From contig NZ_MSCV01000027.1 in assembly GCF_002005105.1 (NCBI RefSeq), positions 1 to 64,000 on the forward strand: 64,000 nucleotides of DNA. The letters are read 5' to 3'. A program made the translations under genes and the position numbers. The stretch is from Methylocaldum sp. 14B. Lineage in GTDB: Bacteria > Pseudomonadota > Gammaproteobacteria > Methylococcales > Methylococcaceae. Position 1 is the first letter of the stretch, and the number at the start of each line of letters is the position of its first letter. The notes below the pieces were generated by a model. That model did no database searches. It saw only the letters and a program-made list of their open reading frames with translations, and had not been told where the DNA came from. Shown piece after piece: positions 24,326 through 33,041 of the stretch.

Positions 24326-24757
24326 CTAGGCCAGCCTCTTGTACATTTCCAACACGTTGCCGTTGTCCGCCTTACGGTAGCTGACCCAATCCATAAATGT
24401 ACGCATAAAGAAAATGCCCCGGCCGCGTTCGTTCAAGGCATCGAGATTAGGAGGCGGTACGGCATTCAAATCGAAACCCTGACCATGGTCGTATACATAA
24501 ATCCGGAGATCCTTGTCTCTTATGCGCATGCACACCCTAACGGTCTCGTTCGCGTCGCCCGGTGCCGCATGCTGAATGGCGTTGACCATCGCCTCGGTCA
24601 AAACCAGGTTGAGATGATAGGCAAGCGCATCGCGGTCGCCGGTGTAGACATCCAAAGTCTTGGCCACCTGTTCGGCGATATTGCCGATTAAACTCAAATA
24701 CCGAGTTTGGTTCGGGACCACAATTTCGACGTTGATAATGTCGGTTTCGCCGCCCAT
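24326..24757 (-). CDS. Anti-sigma regulatory factor, RsbW-type serine kinase
   Basis: A 143-residue GHKL ATPase. The N-box is TEAMVNAIQHAAP (54-66), the G1 box YDHGQGFD (89-96) and the G2 box RGRGIFFMRTF (111-121). The family phosphorylates an STAS antagonist and binds a sigma factor or other partner. The antagonist gene lies directly upstream with a 13-bp gap. The start MGGETDIINVEI (ATG 24757) is preferred to the frame start because CAGGAGA precedes it. No sigma factor or PP2C phosphatase is visible next to the pair. Confidence 0.88.
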   Translation of the reverse strand: MGGETDIINVEIVVPNQTRYLSLIGNIAEQVAKTLDVYTGDRDALAYHLNLVLTEAMVNAIQHAAPGDANETVRVCMRIRDKDLRIYVYDHGQGFDLNAVPPPNLDALNERGRGIFFMRTFMDWVSYRKADNGNVLEMYKRLA

Positions 24758-24770
24758 CGAAATCTCCTGG

Positions 24771-25106
24771 CTAGTTGCTGCTCGGTACCTCCCCAAGGCT
24801 GGGATAGATATCGAACACCCGGTGCAAGCGGGTAAGCTCGAACATGGATTGTACACGCGGCTGTAGTCCCGCCAGTACGAAGCTGCCGGAACGCAAGGAA
24901 GCGTTCTTGTAACCGGACAGCAAAGCGCCCAAGCCTGAGCTGTCGATGAAACGGACGCCCGACAAATCGATAACCAAGCGCGTGTGACCGTCTTCCAAAA
25001 GCTTGAGGATGTAATCCTTCAGTTCGCCGGAGTTGTGCGCATCGAGGCGCTCTTCCTTTAGGCTGAGGATGGTCCTGCCGTTACGATTTTCAGTCGAGAT
25101 ATTCAT
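24771..25106 (-). CDS. STAS-domain anti-sigma factor antagonist
   Basis: A 111-residue single STAS domain: TRLVIDLSGVRFIDSSGLGA (42-61) holds the phosphorylatable Ser in DSSG. In partner-switching systems it binds the kinase encoded by the next gene when dephosphorylated. The start MNISTENRNG is set at ATG 25106 with GGAG seven bases upstream. The two genes form an operon on the minus strand. Confidence 0.9.
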   Translation of the reverse strand: MNISTENRNGRTILSLKEERLDAHNSGELKDYILKLLEDGHTRLVIDLSGVRFIDSSGLGALLSGYKNASLRSGSFVLAGLQPRVQSMFELTRLHRVFDIYPSLGEVPSSN

Positions 25107-25371
25107 CGTTTGGCTCCAGCATCCGCAATTGTTTCTATAGGACAAGTTGCACGGAGAATAATAACGTGGAATTCATCGGCAAAGACATAGGCGCAAAGTT
25201 CTTGTAGGTAAGTTTTCGCGCCGAATACCGGCGCGGCAATCGGGTCGTGTTTCAGCGCCTTGTAATCCGGGGACTTGTGACGATTGCGAGTCGTATCGAG
25301 AGCAGATCTTGCAGCAGCTTACCGTTCACATGTTCTTATCGGGCCGGAACTACCGGCGTGAAACGATTGGT

Positions 25372-25782
25372 TTAATTACTTAGACGGCGGCAATGAGTTA
25401 AAAATTCACGGAGCCACGTTTCTTTGAAGTCCTCCAGATTCCAGCTCCGCCGGACGAGCAGCCGGTAATGCGCGGGCGGAACGATATAAACTTCCGCATC
25501 GGCTTGAATCCCCGTGCGGGTGACCACGGTCAGGGTTTCGCGCCGATAAAAGTCGTCCTCGAACGCGTCCAGATCTTTAAGCGCGCGTGCCGAGACATCT
25601 TCGTAGAGTACACCGTCGGTAAAGCTGCCCGTCTCTCTGCGAAGTCCTGGATAGACCCGGTTGCGAATACGATAGCGGGCAAAACCATGTAACCGGGCCG
25701 GTTGCGATGGGAAAACACTGCCGGTGACGGCTCGCATTACCTCCGGAACCTGGAGCGTGCCATAGGCGAAAATCTTGAACAT
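25372..25782 (-). CDS. Gamma-glutamylcyclotransferase/AIG2-like protein
   Basis: A 136-residue GGCT-fold protein starting MFKIFAYGTLQVPEVMRAV, the YGTL substrate loop of the family. YPGLRRETGSFTDGVLYE and the acidic LDAFEDDFYRRE, containing the presumed catalytic Glu, complete the motif set. Members cleave gamma-glutamylamines or form 5-oxoproline; the precise substrate cannot be told. It stands alone, 265 bp from the STAS gene, in a gap with no recognised feature. Confidence 0.85.
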   Translation of the reverse strand: MFKIFAYGTLQVPEVMRAVTGSVFPSQPARLHGFARYRIRNRVYPGLRRETGSFTDGVLYEDVSARALKDLDAFEDDFYRRETLTVVTRTGIQADAEVYIVPPAHYRLLVRRSWNLEDFKETWLREFLTHCRRLSN

Positions 25783-26222
25783 GACGGCAGTATACGTTGA
25801 GCAAAGAACGGAAGCTTAACCGGCCGCCGGCCCTGATCCAAGGGACTGCACCCTTGGCCCAATGTCGTTGGAAAAGGAGTCAGGATTTTCTTGTTCGTCT
25901 TTGTCTTCGTCCTTCCGGCTCAGTAGGCTTGGTCAATTCCCACTGTGGAGACCGGAATCGCTTAAACAGAAACAGATGACAAAAGCCAGATTTTTACACT
26001 GCCCCTTACACGTCCTCACGACCTCCTGTAGCCGTTCCATCCTATTTACTCCTCCCTTCTCAGACTCTTATGAAACCCGACAACTTATCGGCTTGTAACA
26101 CTCAATCAAGGTTACGCTTGTATCAATACAGGCACATGACTAACATTTTCCACCTCGAAGGTGCAATGGTTTGTGCCGCTTAGGGTGTTATTTCCAGTTG
26201 AGCATTACTATAGGAACAACTC
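25783..26222. other. Intergenic region with one hairpin
   Basis: No gene is recognised. CCAAGGG-ACTGCA-CCCTTGG at 25838-25857 is a perfect 7-bp hairpin without a T-run. The rest has lower GC than its surroundings towards 26100, near the methyltransferase promoter. Confidence 0.4.
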
Positions 26223-27041
26223 ATGAACATGAAACCTGAGCTAACGGAACGGCAGCAGAGAGAGCTCGACTATCATCGAGAACATGCGAAGAAACACGGA
26301 GCGATTCTTGCCGAGCCGTTTTCGTGGGATGTGCTTCTGAACCCCGGTCGTCGATGGTGGAACGCCTACTGGCAGATGTACGCCTACCTTGTGAGTTGCG
26401 ATCTCAAGGGCAAGGATGTACTGGTTGTAGGATGCGGCTTCGGAGACGACGCTCTACGGCTCGCCAAACTCGGTGCAAAAGTAAGTGCTTTCGACTTGAG
26501 TCCGGACGTGCTCCAGATCGCGAGGACCCTCGCCGCTCGCGAGGGCTTGGAGATCGCCTTCGACGAAATGCCCGCTGAACGAATGAGGTACAAGGACGCC
26601 AGTTTTGACTATGTGATTTGCAGAGATATCCTCCACCACGTCAACATCCCCGAAACCATGAGCGAAATTGTTCGCGTGGCAAAGCCAGGGGCTCAGTTCA
26701 TTGTGAACGAGATTTATTCACATTCTATAACCGAGAAGGTCCGCCGCTCCTCTCTTGTTGAGTCGTTCTTGTATCCGCGCATGCGACGATTGATTTATGG
26801 TCCCGAGAAGCCCTATATCACGGAAGATGAACGGAAACTCAATGAAAGCGACCTTGCCGAGATCACCAAGCCTCTGCAGGCGCGGCGTTTTGAGAAGCAC
26901 TTCAACTTTCTGGTTACGAGAATTATCCCCGATCAATCTGAATTGTTTGCAAAGATCGATCGCATTCTGCTCATTCTATTTAAGCCGATGGCGCCATTTC
27001 TGGCCGGCCGGATACTTTTCAGCGCTCAAATCGTAAAGTAG
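26223..27041 (+). CDS. Class I SAM-dependent methyltransferase
   Basis: A 272-residue methyltransferase with motif I DVLVVGCGFGDDALRLAKLG, the acidic loop VSAFDLS, and FDYVICRDILHHVNIPE at motif IV (DILHH). The UbiE/type-11 pattern fits a small-molecule substrate. The C-terminal region is hydrophobic (ILLILFKPMAPFLAGRILF) and may associate with membrane. Upstream DNA has lower GC than the neighbours, a hint of transfer. No operon partner; the substrate is unknown. Confidence 0.8.
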   Translation: MNMKPELTERQQRELDYHREHAKKHGAILAEPFSWDVLLNPGRRWWNAYWQMYAYLVSCDLKGKDVLVVGCGFGDDALRLAKLGAKVSAFDLSPDVLQIARTLAAREGLEIAFDEMPAERMRYKDASFDYVICRDILHHVNIPETMSEIVRVAKPGAQFIVNEIYSHSITEKVRRSSLVESFLYPRMRRLIYGPEKPYITEDERKLNESDLAEITKPLQARRFEKHFNFLVTRIIPDQSELFAKIDRILLILFKPMAPFLAGRILFSAQIVK

Positions 27042-27214
27042 TGCCCCGCCCCCTGCTTGCTGCAATGCCCGACTCGTCGTTCCAGCCGACCGCCTTCGGC
27101 GGCCGTTGGTCTCCAACGGGAAAAGGGGCAGTCCATGTGGGCTGGAAGAGTGAAGCAAATCCCGGCAAATCAGGTTTCACTCCCATTGGCCGTTGCGAAT
27201 CGATGCCCAATCTA

Positions 27215-27350
27215 TTAACCCGGCCTATAAATATAGGCCGGGTTAATCCGGGGCAGGGATGCCCCGGCGCGGCGACAAACGGCGTGAGCCCAGGCCGGGC
27301 GTGTACCGGCCTGGGCGGCGGCCCGAAATACCAGGAGGGTATTTACGGGC
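27215..27350. repeat. Four consecutive hairpins
   Basis: In 136 bp four separate stems follow each other. Stem 1 is TTAACCCGGCCTATA/TATAGGCCGGGTTAA, 15 bp (27215-27246). Stem 2 is CCGGGGCA-GGGA-TGCCCCGG (27248-27267). Stem 3 is GCCCAGGCCGG/CCGGCCTGGGC, 11 bp (27288-27316). Stem 4 is GCCCG-AAATACC with GGTATTT-A-CGGGC (27321-27350). None ends in a T-run. The flanks (27042-27515) contain no recognised gene. The layout recalls the hairpin field at 371-501. Confidence 0.65.
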
Positions 27351-27515
27351 CTGATTAATAGCAACCGGGAGAGCAAACATAGGCCTTCACAAATGCTTCC
27401 CTGATCAATTACCGGGGAGCTAACCCCGACCGGCCTCATCTCCCTCGCTTCGCTCTGCCCAAGGGGAGAGGGGTTTTTGCGACACCTTGCGGGAGAAGGC
27501 TTTTTCAGAGATTCC

Positions 27516-28010
27516 TCAAGGCTTGACCGCGGCGACCCAGGCGTCGATGTGTTCGGTCGTGATCGCGCCGCTGACCGGCAGACGGTTATGGCCCGCATCG
27601 TAGAAATAACTGCGGGGCAGCTCGCCGTACCAGGACGAGTCGATCTCGTAGCGCAGCCGCTGCGCATTGGAATCGCTGAAAATCCACGATTCGACCTGCT
27701 TCAGCTTGTGTTTCGCCAGCATATCACTCACTTCGCCGGCAAATTCGGCTTCGTCGGTGGAGACCATCACCAGATCCAGCTTCGGATGCTTTTTCATCGA
27801 GGCTGCCAGGGCGTCCAAATCTTTCATGCAACTGGCGCAGTCCAGGGACCAGAACATGAGAATGAAAGGTTTTCCCTGGCGGGTTTTCAAGATATCGCTG
27901 AGACTGCCGGCCCTGAATGGCTGCGTTTGATTTTCGGCGAATGACGGAGCTGAAAATAGCGTCAGGAACAGGCAAAGCAGAGCGAATAATTTTTTCATAT
28001 GGGTATTCAT
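27516..28010 (-). CDS. Periplasmic thioredoxin-like (TlpA-type) protein
   Basis: A 164-residue protein with a signal peptide (KLFALLCLFLTLFSAPSFA) and a thioredoxin fold. The active site is FWSLDCASCMKDL with Cys58 and Cys61. The order Trp-x3-C-x2-C and the cis-Pro region ELPRSYFYD fit TlpA/ResE-type thiol oxidoreductases. It is 29 bp downstream of the BNR-repeat lipoprotein gene, whose product has a Cys-x-Cys-Cys motif, so it may keep that motif reduced or help metal loading (inference). Confidence 0.85.
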   Translation of the reverse strand: MNTHMKKLFALLCLFLTLFSAPSFAENQTQPFRAGSLSDILKTRQGKPFILMFWSLDCASCMKDLDALAASMKKHPKLDLVMVSTDEAEFAGEVSDMLAKHKLKQVESWIFSDSNAQRLRYEIDSSWYGELPRSYFYDAGHNRLPVSGAITTEHIDAWVAAVKP

Positions 28011-28039
28011 AAGAATCGGAAGGGATAAAAGCGGATCGA

Positions 28040-29314
28040 TTAATCGATGCGGATCAGGCGGTAACCCTTGTCTTGGCTATTCCACGATAGAAAAATCGCT
28101 TGGCCGTCGGTCAAGAGGAACGGAAAATCGACTTCGGCGTCCGATTCCACCGTTGCGACTGCCTCGGACCATGTTTTTCCGCCATCCCTGGACTGTTTGA
28201 CCATCGCCCGATTCTTCCGGCCGTCGAACTCGTTCCAGGCGAGAATCACCCGATCGCCCGCGGCCAAGACGTCCGGATGTCCCGGCAATCGGTCGGGATC
28301 GCCCAAGGCCATGGGCTCTGAAAAGCTGCGGCCCCGATCGTCGGAATAAGCGTAAAACAGGCCCTGGCGTTTCGTTCCCTGGGTAAACCATGCGACGTGG
28401 TAGCGGCCGTCCCGGCCTATGGAAAGTGCCGGTCCATGAACCGGGCACGCTTCGATTTTCCAGCCGTCATTCGTGGCTCGTGTCGCCGCCCACTCGGCAC
28501 GGCCGTCCTCGGGCTTTAGAAGGCCATGATCGCGGATGTTGCCGGGATAAATGAACCGGGTGATCAAAACCGGCCGCCCATCGGTATCGAAATCGACGGC
28601 GAGGCGGCAGCAACTGCAAACGTCGTCCACGATTTTTTGATTGGATTGAAGGGGCTTTCCGTTGGCGCCCAGGACGGTGTGAAAGATGTCGTTGCCCCGT
28701 GCTTCGTCGACGCCCTCGCGCTCGTCGTGCCAAAACGCGTGCAAATCGCCGCGGGGATCAACCGCCAGTACGGCCTGAAACGAGTTGGCTGTTCTAGCCA
28801 TGTCGCTCAAGGGCTCCGGCGCGGTGAAATGCCGCCCCTGATCTTCGGAAATGCTCAAATAGGTGGTCCAAGGCTGCAAGCCGAAGGCCGGGTAAGCGAC
28901 GTAGATTCGGCCGGCGGGATCGACGGCGATCTGCGGGCAGTATTCGCTTTGCGTCCTGATCGGCACGCGCTCCGGGTTGATTGCTACCGGGGGACTGAAG
29001 GTTTTGCCGTAATCGCTGGAAAAATCGACGTAGACGCGGTCGGTGGTGGGCACGACGCGCCACAGCCGTCGGTCGGGGCCGAAAGCCGCCGAGACCGGAA
29101 GCTTTATGTCCATGCCGCGATAATGTTCAAATCCGTCCGAAATCGGCTTTGTTCGCGAACCTATGGACGCGCAACCGGACAAGACCGCCACGGACAAAGC
29201 CCAGAAACACAGCGAGGCCAGATGATTGCGGACGCCGGAGAAAGACCTCGTCCGAATCGCTCTTCGTTTGAGTCCGATCGACAACACGCTTGAAATCAAA
29301 CCCCCGGTTCGCAA
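28040..29314 (-). CDS. BNR/Asp-box repeat lipoprotein, exo-alpha-sialidase-like
   Basis: A 424-residue protein with four Asp boxes: SSDYGKTF (99-106), SEDQGRHF (156-163), SDDRGRSF and SRDGGKTW, predicting a six-bladed propeller. The lipobox VLSGC puts Cys48 at the lipid site; the long N-terminus suggests the true start may be internal. Sialidase catalytic residues (the Arg triad, Tyr/Glu pair) are not evident, so an enzymatic name is doubtful. CSCC at 233-236 (DVCSCCRLAVDFD) is unusual and may bind metal or be redox active. It is the first gene of a pair with the thioredoxin. Confidence 0.75.
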   Translation of the reverse strand: MRTGGLISSVLSIGLKRRAIRTRSFSGVRNHLASLCFWALSVAVLSGCASIGSRTKPISDGFEHYRGMDIKLPVSAAFGPDRRLWRVVPTTDRVYVDFSSDYGKTFSPPVAINPERVPIRTQSEYCPQIAVDPAGRIYVAYPAFGLQPWTTYLSISEDQGRHFTAPEPLSDMARTANSFQAVLAVDPRGDLHAFWHDEREGVDEARGNDIFHTVLGANGKPLQSNQKIVDDVCSCCRLAVDFDTDGRPVLITRFIYPGNIRDHGLLKPEDGRAEWAATRATNDGWKIEACPVHGPALSIGRDGRYHVAWFTQGTKRQGLFYAYSDDRGRSFSEPMALGDPDRLPGHPDVLAAGDRVILAWNEFDGRKNRAMVKQSRDGGKTWSEAVATVESDAEVDFPFLLTDGQAIFLSWNSQDKGYRLIRID

Positions 29315-29948
29315 ATTAGCCGCCCCATCTGCACGTAACCCTGGTTCGACCGGCGATGCGGTAACCCGGTTCCGCCGGGTAACCGTTCAACTCGGTCGCG
29401 ATGAGGGACATCGTACGAAAAGCCATGTTTAAGGTTTCGCTGCCCGCAACAACACCAGCCGGTGAAACATTAAGGAAGCTCTGAACAAGTGGATTCCGGT
29501 CATGCCCTTCGGCAGGCTCATCACGAACGGAATCAATACGTTACCGTTCGTCCTGAGCCTGTCGAAGGACTTAATCAGAGATTCCTTAAAGAACTTGGCC
29601 GCCGTTATCGAAGTCCTTTGGCTGCAAAGGCCGATGGTCAAAGTTACGGCATGCATTTCTTGCTTCTTGCTCCACGAGTAAAGAAAAACTCTTTGCTTCG
29701 GTAAATGTTGAAGTGTGTGTTTTCGCAGATCGCCAAGGCTTTTGTAAAAGGCCGGTCAAATGGGCGGAGCATCACGCAGAAATCGAGCCAAGCATGCCGA
29801 ACCCGTTGCGCGGCGCAAGGTTGCTTGGCGCTCGGTTCCGAAGCCATCCGTAAAACTGCGGCAAATCACGCAGTCAGGTGTTTGAAATGACGCACACATA
29901 TTTTCTTGATGTCTCTGACGAGAGAGCGTGGGCTACATCTCGGTAGGG
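29315..29948. repeat. Intergenic region with long imperfect inverted repeat (29506-29568)
   Basis: No gene is recognised. Two arms, 29506-29532 (CCTTCGGCAGGCTCA...) and 29541-29568 (complement of CCTTCGACAGGCTCAGGACG), pair at most positions around a short AT-rich centre. This palindrome type occurs widely dispersed in proteobacterial genomes. The remainder (29650-29930) shows no promoter or coding signal that I can support. Confidence 0.6.
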
Positions 29949-30320
29949 CTATCCGAGCAGGGCGCCCAATTCTTCCGGATCGACCGGCTTTACCAGGTGA
30001 TGATCGAACCCCGCGGCTTTGGTGAGAGCTCGGTCTTCTTGCTGGCCATAACCGGTTATGGCGATGATCAGCGCTTCGCGCGTCTCCGGACGTTCACGCA
30101 GTCTGCGGGCTACTTCGTAGCCGTCCATGCCCGGGAGGCCGATGTCCAACAGCACGGCCTGGGGCCTAAATTCGGATGCCAAATCGAGAGCGGCCGGCCC
30201 ATCGAGTGCGGTTCGGACGTCATGGCCTTCGAGTTCCAGTAATAAAGCCAAACTTTCGACGGCATCCGTGTTGTCATCGACCACGAGAATACGCTTGGAT
30301 TTGGTGTCTTGGTCGGTCAT
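29949..30320 (-). CDS. Single-domain response regulator
   Basis: A 123-residue receiver domain: VVDDN (13-17) with the acidic pair Asp15/Asp16, phosphoacceptor Asp59 in [11 protein letters not shown], Thr in IAITGYGQ, and Lys in [12 protein letters not shown]. There is no output domain, so it acts through protein contact, CheY- or Spo0F-like. No histidine kinase adjoins. It is divergent from the FAD oxidoreductase cluster, 274 bp away, in a gap without recognised features. Confidence 0.93.
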   Translation of the reverse strand: MTDQDTKSKRILVVDDNTDAVESLALLLELEGHDVRTALDGPAALDLASEFRPQAVLLDIGLPGMDGYEVARRLRERPETREALIIAITGYGQQEDRALTKAAGFDHHLVKPVDPEELGALLG

Positions 30321-30594
30321 ACATCAGTTCCTTTTTGTCACAGTTCGGAAATGCCGGGTAACACAATACGATCTAACCGGGGGCTTTCATAGGTCGAGCG
30401 ACGCGTCTACACAAATAAGACGTGAATAGCCGGAGCAATGGGGAGCCGAACAAAGGGGAATCTTTGTCGGGCCGGCAAGTCTTATGAAGAGCGGGAATTT
30501 CCCCGGCAAGGCGGCCAAGATACCGTGCTTCTGGAAATCAGTCCGTCGACCATGGGAAGTTCATACAAGAAGAAACAACAAGAAGAGAACGGAT

Positions 30595-31749
30595 ATGTTT
30601 TTGCCATTTTATTTCCCCAGTAAGGAAGCGCTCAAGCTCGTCATCATAGGCGGCGGCTATTCAGGGCTGTCGGCGCTGATTACGATCCGTGAATACCGTT
30701 CCGACGCCGAGATCGTCTTGATCGATCGCCGGCCTTATCACCTTAAGATTACCCATCTGCACGAAAGTTTTCGCCGTCCTCTGACGGACTTCAAAGTGTC
30801 TTTCGCGGCCTTGGAGAAGCGGTTCAATTTTCGCCATGTCATGGCGGATCTGAGATTCGACGATACGGCGTTGAAACAGTGGCAAAGCGACCGGGTCATA
30901 CCGGTCGGGCAGGAGGAGATCGGGTTCGACTATCTTCTGATCGCCACCGGAGCGGGTTTCAAGAAGCTCGAGAAACCTAGCCGAGTGATCGATCTCGACG
31001 ATTTCATCGAAAAGCCGGGGCCGGAGGTCCTGCAAGAGAACTTGGCGGCTGCGAACTCTTCCGCTCCGTGGATTACCGCGGTCGGAGGCGGTGCGACCGG
31101 CATCCAGTATCTGTTCGAGATCGCCAATTTCGTGCGGGAGCACCGCATTCCCTGTCGGCTTCGTCTGGTGGACTCCGAGCACAGGGTGCTGACGCAGTTC
31201 AATGCGAAATTGGGGCAGTATGCGGAGGCTCGAATGGCGGACCTCGGAATCGAGCATGTGACAGGTCGTTTTTTCCGCGCTCAGGAGGCGGATCGTGTCG
31301 TGCTCGAGGAGGTTGAGACGGGCGAGCTGTCCGAACTCGATTCCCAGCTGAGCCTGCTTTTCGTCGGCAAGAGCGCCAACATCCGTTTGCACGCCAATTT
31401 TTTCGGCCAAGTCGTTGTGGACGGAGACATTTTGGACCGGGTTTTCACCGCCGGCGACTGCTCGTACTATCGCTCATTGGGATCGAACGCCATGACGGCT
31501 CAGTCCGCCGTGCGCAAAGGTAAGTTGGCCGCTCGAAACATTCTCAGGCATTCGGGGCTCGTCAAATTGCTGGAGCCGTATCTGCATCGCGATCTGGGCT
31601 ATCTGGTCAGCCTGGGGCCTCAGGATTCCGTGGGATGGGTGGCGTTGGAACGCAATGTGGTCGGGGGATTTCCCGCAGCGGTCGTGAAAGAAATCGTCGA
31701 AGCGCAATACGATCTATTGCTTGCGGGCATCGATACCTATGTGTTGTGA
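30595..31749 (+). CDS. FAD-dependent oxidoreductase, NDH-2-like
   Basis: A 384-residue flavoprotein with two dinucleotide folds: LVIIGGGYSGLSALITIREY near the N-terminus for FAD and WITAVGGGATGIQYLFEIAN for NAD(P)H. VFTAGDCSYYRSLGSNAMTA near the end binds the flavin. Overall similarity is to type II NADH dehydrogenases and related quinone oxidoreductases. MFLPFYFPSKEALK (ATG 30595) is preferred to the upstream frame start at 30484, whose first 37 residues are basic and not family-like. It heads a same-strand cluster with two START-like proteins and a LOV protein. Confidence 0.82.
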   Translation: MFLPFYFPSKEALKLVIIGGGYSGLSALITIREYRSDAEIVLIDRRPYHLKITHLHESFRRPLTDFKVSFAALEKRFNFRHVMADLRFDDTALKQWQSDRVIPVGQEEIGFDYLLIATGAGFKKLEKPSRVIDLDDFIEKPGPEVLQENLAAANSSAPWITAVGGGATGIQYLFEIANFVREHRIPCRLRLVDSEHRVLTQFNAKLGQYAEARMADLGIEHVTGRFFRAQEADRVVLEEVETGELSELDSQLSLLFVGKSANIRLHANFFGQVVVDGDILDRVFTAGDCSYYRSLGSNAMTAQSAVRKGKLAARNILRHSGLVKLLEPYLHRDLGYLVSLGPQDSVGWVALERNVVGGFPAAVVKEIVEAQYDLLLAGIDTYVL

Positions 31750-31875
31750 CCGGCTGGAGGAAAGGTGGCAAGGCGTATATTTGCGGCGCTGTTGTCAAAG
31801 CGTGAGCAGGTGAACTGGATTCATATGGGATATCGGTGCGTCCAATAATGACGCCGGAAAATTCAGGAGGCGCAA

Positions 31876-32346
31876 ATGATGTTTGGCTCAAGTCAGCCCG
31901 TAAAAGCCAAGGCGACCACGGTCATCAACAAACCCGTAGAGGAAGTTTTTCATTTTATAAGCGACGAGTTCTTCGAAAATTACCCGAAGTGGTCACCCGA
32001 AGTCGTCGAATTGAAACCCTTGTCGGAAGGGCCAATGCGTCTTGGCACTCTGGCGCGGCAGGTTCGAGTCGATCATGGGCACCGGACCGAATCCACGTTC
32101 AGGGTGACTGATTATCAACCGAACAAGCGGCTTTGCTTCAGCGGAGTGTCCAGCCCTTTCCGCTGTGTCTATGATTTCGAGCAAAAGAGTACGCAGTCGC
32201 CATCCACGCAGGTCGCGTTTACCTTTGAGTTATCGGAGCTCGAGCTGTTCATGCGTCCGTTCGAGAAATTGATTCGAGTCGCCGTGCAGGATGGTGCCGA
32301 GCAGACGGTGAAAAATCTAAAAGGCCTCATCGAGGGCCATTCGTGA
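31876..32346 (+). CDS. SRPBCC/START-like protein
   Basis: A 156-residue polyketide-cyclase-like protein: KATTVINKPVEEVFHFISDE, WSPEVVELKPLSEGP and TFRVTDYQPNKRLCFSGVSS are typical of the SRPBCC helix-grip fold that binds hydrophobic ligands. A CAGGAGG ribosome site precedes the ATG. It lies between the flavoprotein and LOV genes. Ligand unknown. Confidence 0.82.
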   Translation: MMFGSSQPVKAKATTVINKPVEEVFHFISDEFFENYPKWSPEVVELKPLSEGPMRLGTLARQVRVDHGHRTESTFRVTDYQPNKRLCFSGVSSPFRCVYDFEQKSTQSPSTQVAFTFELSELELFMRPFEKLIRVAVQDGAEQTVKNLKGLIEGHS

Positions 32347-32428
32347 GTCAAAAGGAATTTGGCGAGGTTTTTCGATCAACAATAAGCGGAAGCGAGAGAT
32401 TGAAGTGAAGAATTAGGAGGAACCGATT

Positions 32429-32890
32429 ATGGCCTTCATTGTGGAAAAAGATCCGGGACTGATCCCGCAGGTGCTGGCTAAGATTCTTGATTCGTGCGTC
32501 AATGGCGTAACGCTGGCCGACCCGGATTTGGACGATATGCCCGTCGTTTATGTCAATAAAGCCTTCGAAGAGATAACGGGATATGACCAGGGAGAGATAG
32601 TGGGGAAAAACTGCCGGTTTTTACAGGGAAACGATAGAGATCAGGACGCTCGTACCCAGATCCGCGAAGCGCTGGCGAACGCTCAGCCGGTTGAAGTGAC
32701 GCTCCGCAATTATCGAAAGAACGGCGAGCTCTTTTATAATCATCTCGCACTCACGCCGCTCTTCGATCGAGACGGGAAGGTGATTTATTATCTCGGGATT
32801 CAGTACGATGTGACCAACCAGGTACGGGCCGAGGAAGAGATCAAGCGCCTGAGCGAAAACTTGGAGAATGTCTCTAGGCTGACGAAATAA
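32429..32890 (+). CDS. Short LOV blue-light receptor protein
   Basis: A 153-residue protein consisting of one LOV (PAS) domain with short flanking helices. GKNCRFLQG (59-67) holds photoactive Cys62, expected to form the flavin adduct. Asn94, Asn104 and Gln125 (LRNYRKNGE, FYNHL, YLGIQYDVT) are the flavin-contact residues. A C-terminal amphipathic helix (EEEIKRLSENLENV, 136-149) is suited to dimerisation. No effector domain is present, as in short LOV proteins of Pseudomonas. AGGAGG stands before the ATG. Its neighbours suggest that light or redox state influences a quinone/flavin process (inference). Confidence 0.93.
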   Translation: MAFIVEKDPGLIPQVLAKILDSCVNGVTLADPDLDDMPVVYVNKAFEEITGYDQGEIVGKNCRFLQGNDRDQDARTQIREALANAQPVEVTLRNYRKNGELFYNHLALTPLFDRDGKVIYYLGIQYDVTNQVRAEEEIKRLSENLENVSRLTK

Positions 32891-33041
32891 AAAAGCCGGC
32901 GTCTTTGCCGTGTGAAAGACGCATGAGCGATAAGACGGTGTGGTCAAGAAGTTTCCCGGCGCTGTTCGCGTTCGGCCGCAAATGTGCGTGTCGCTAGGCC
33001 GACGCCGTAAATGCAGATTATGAGCAAGTTAAGGTTTTGAT

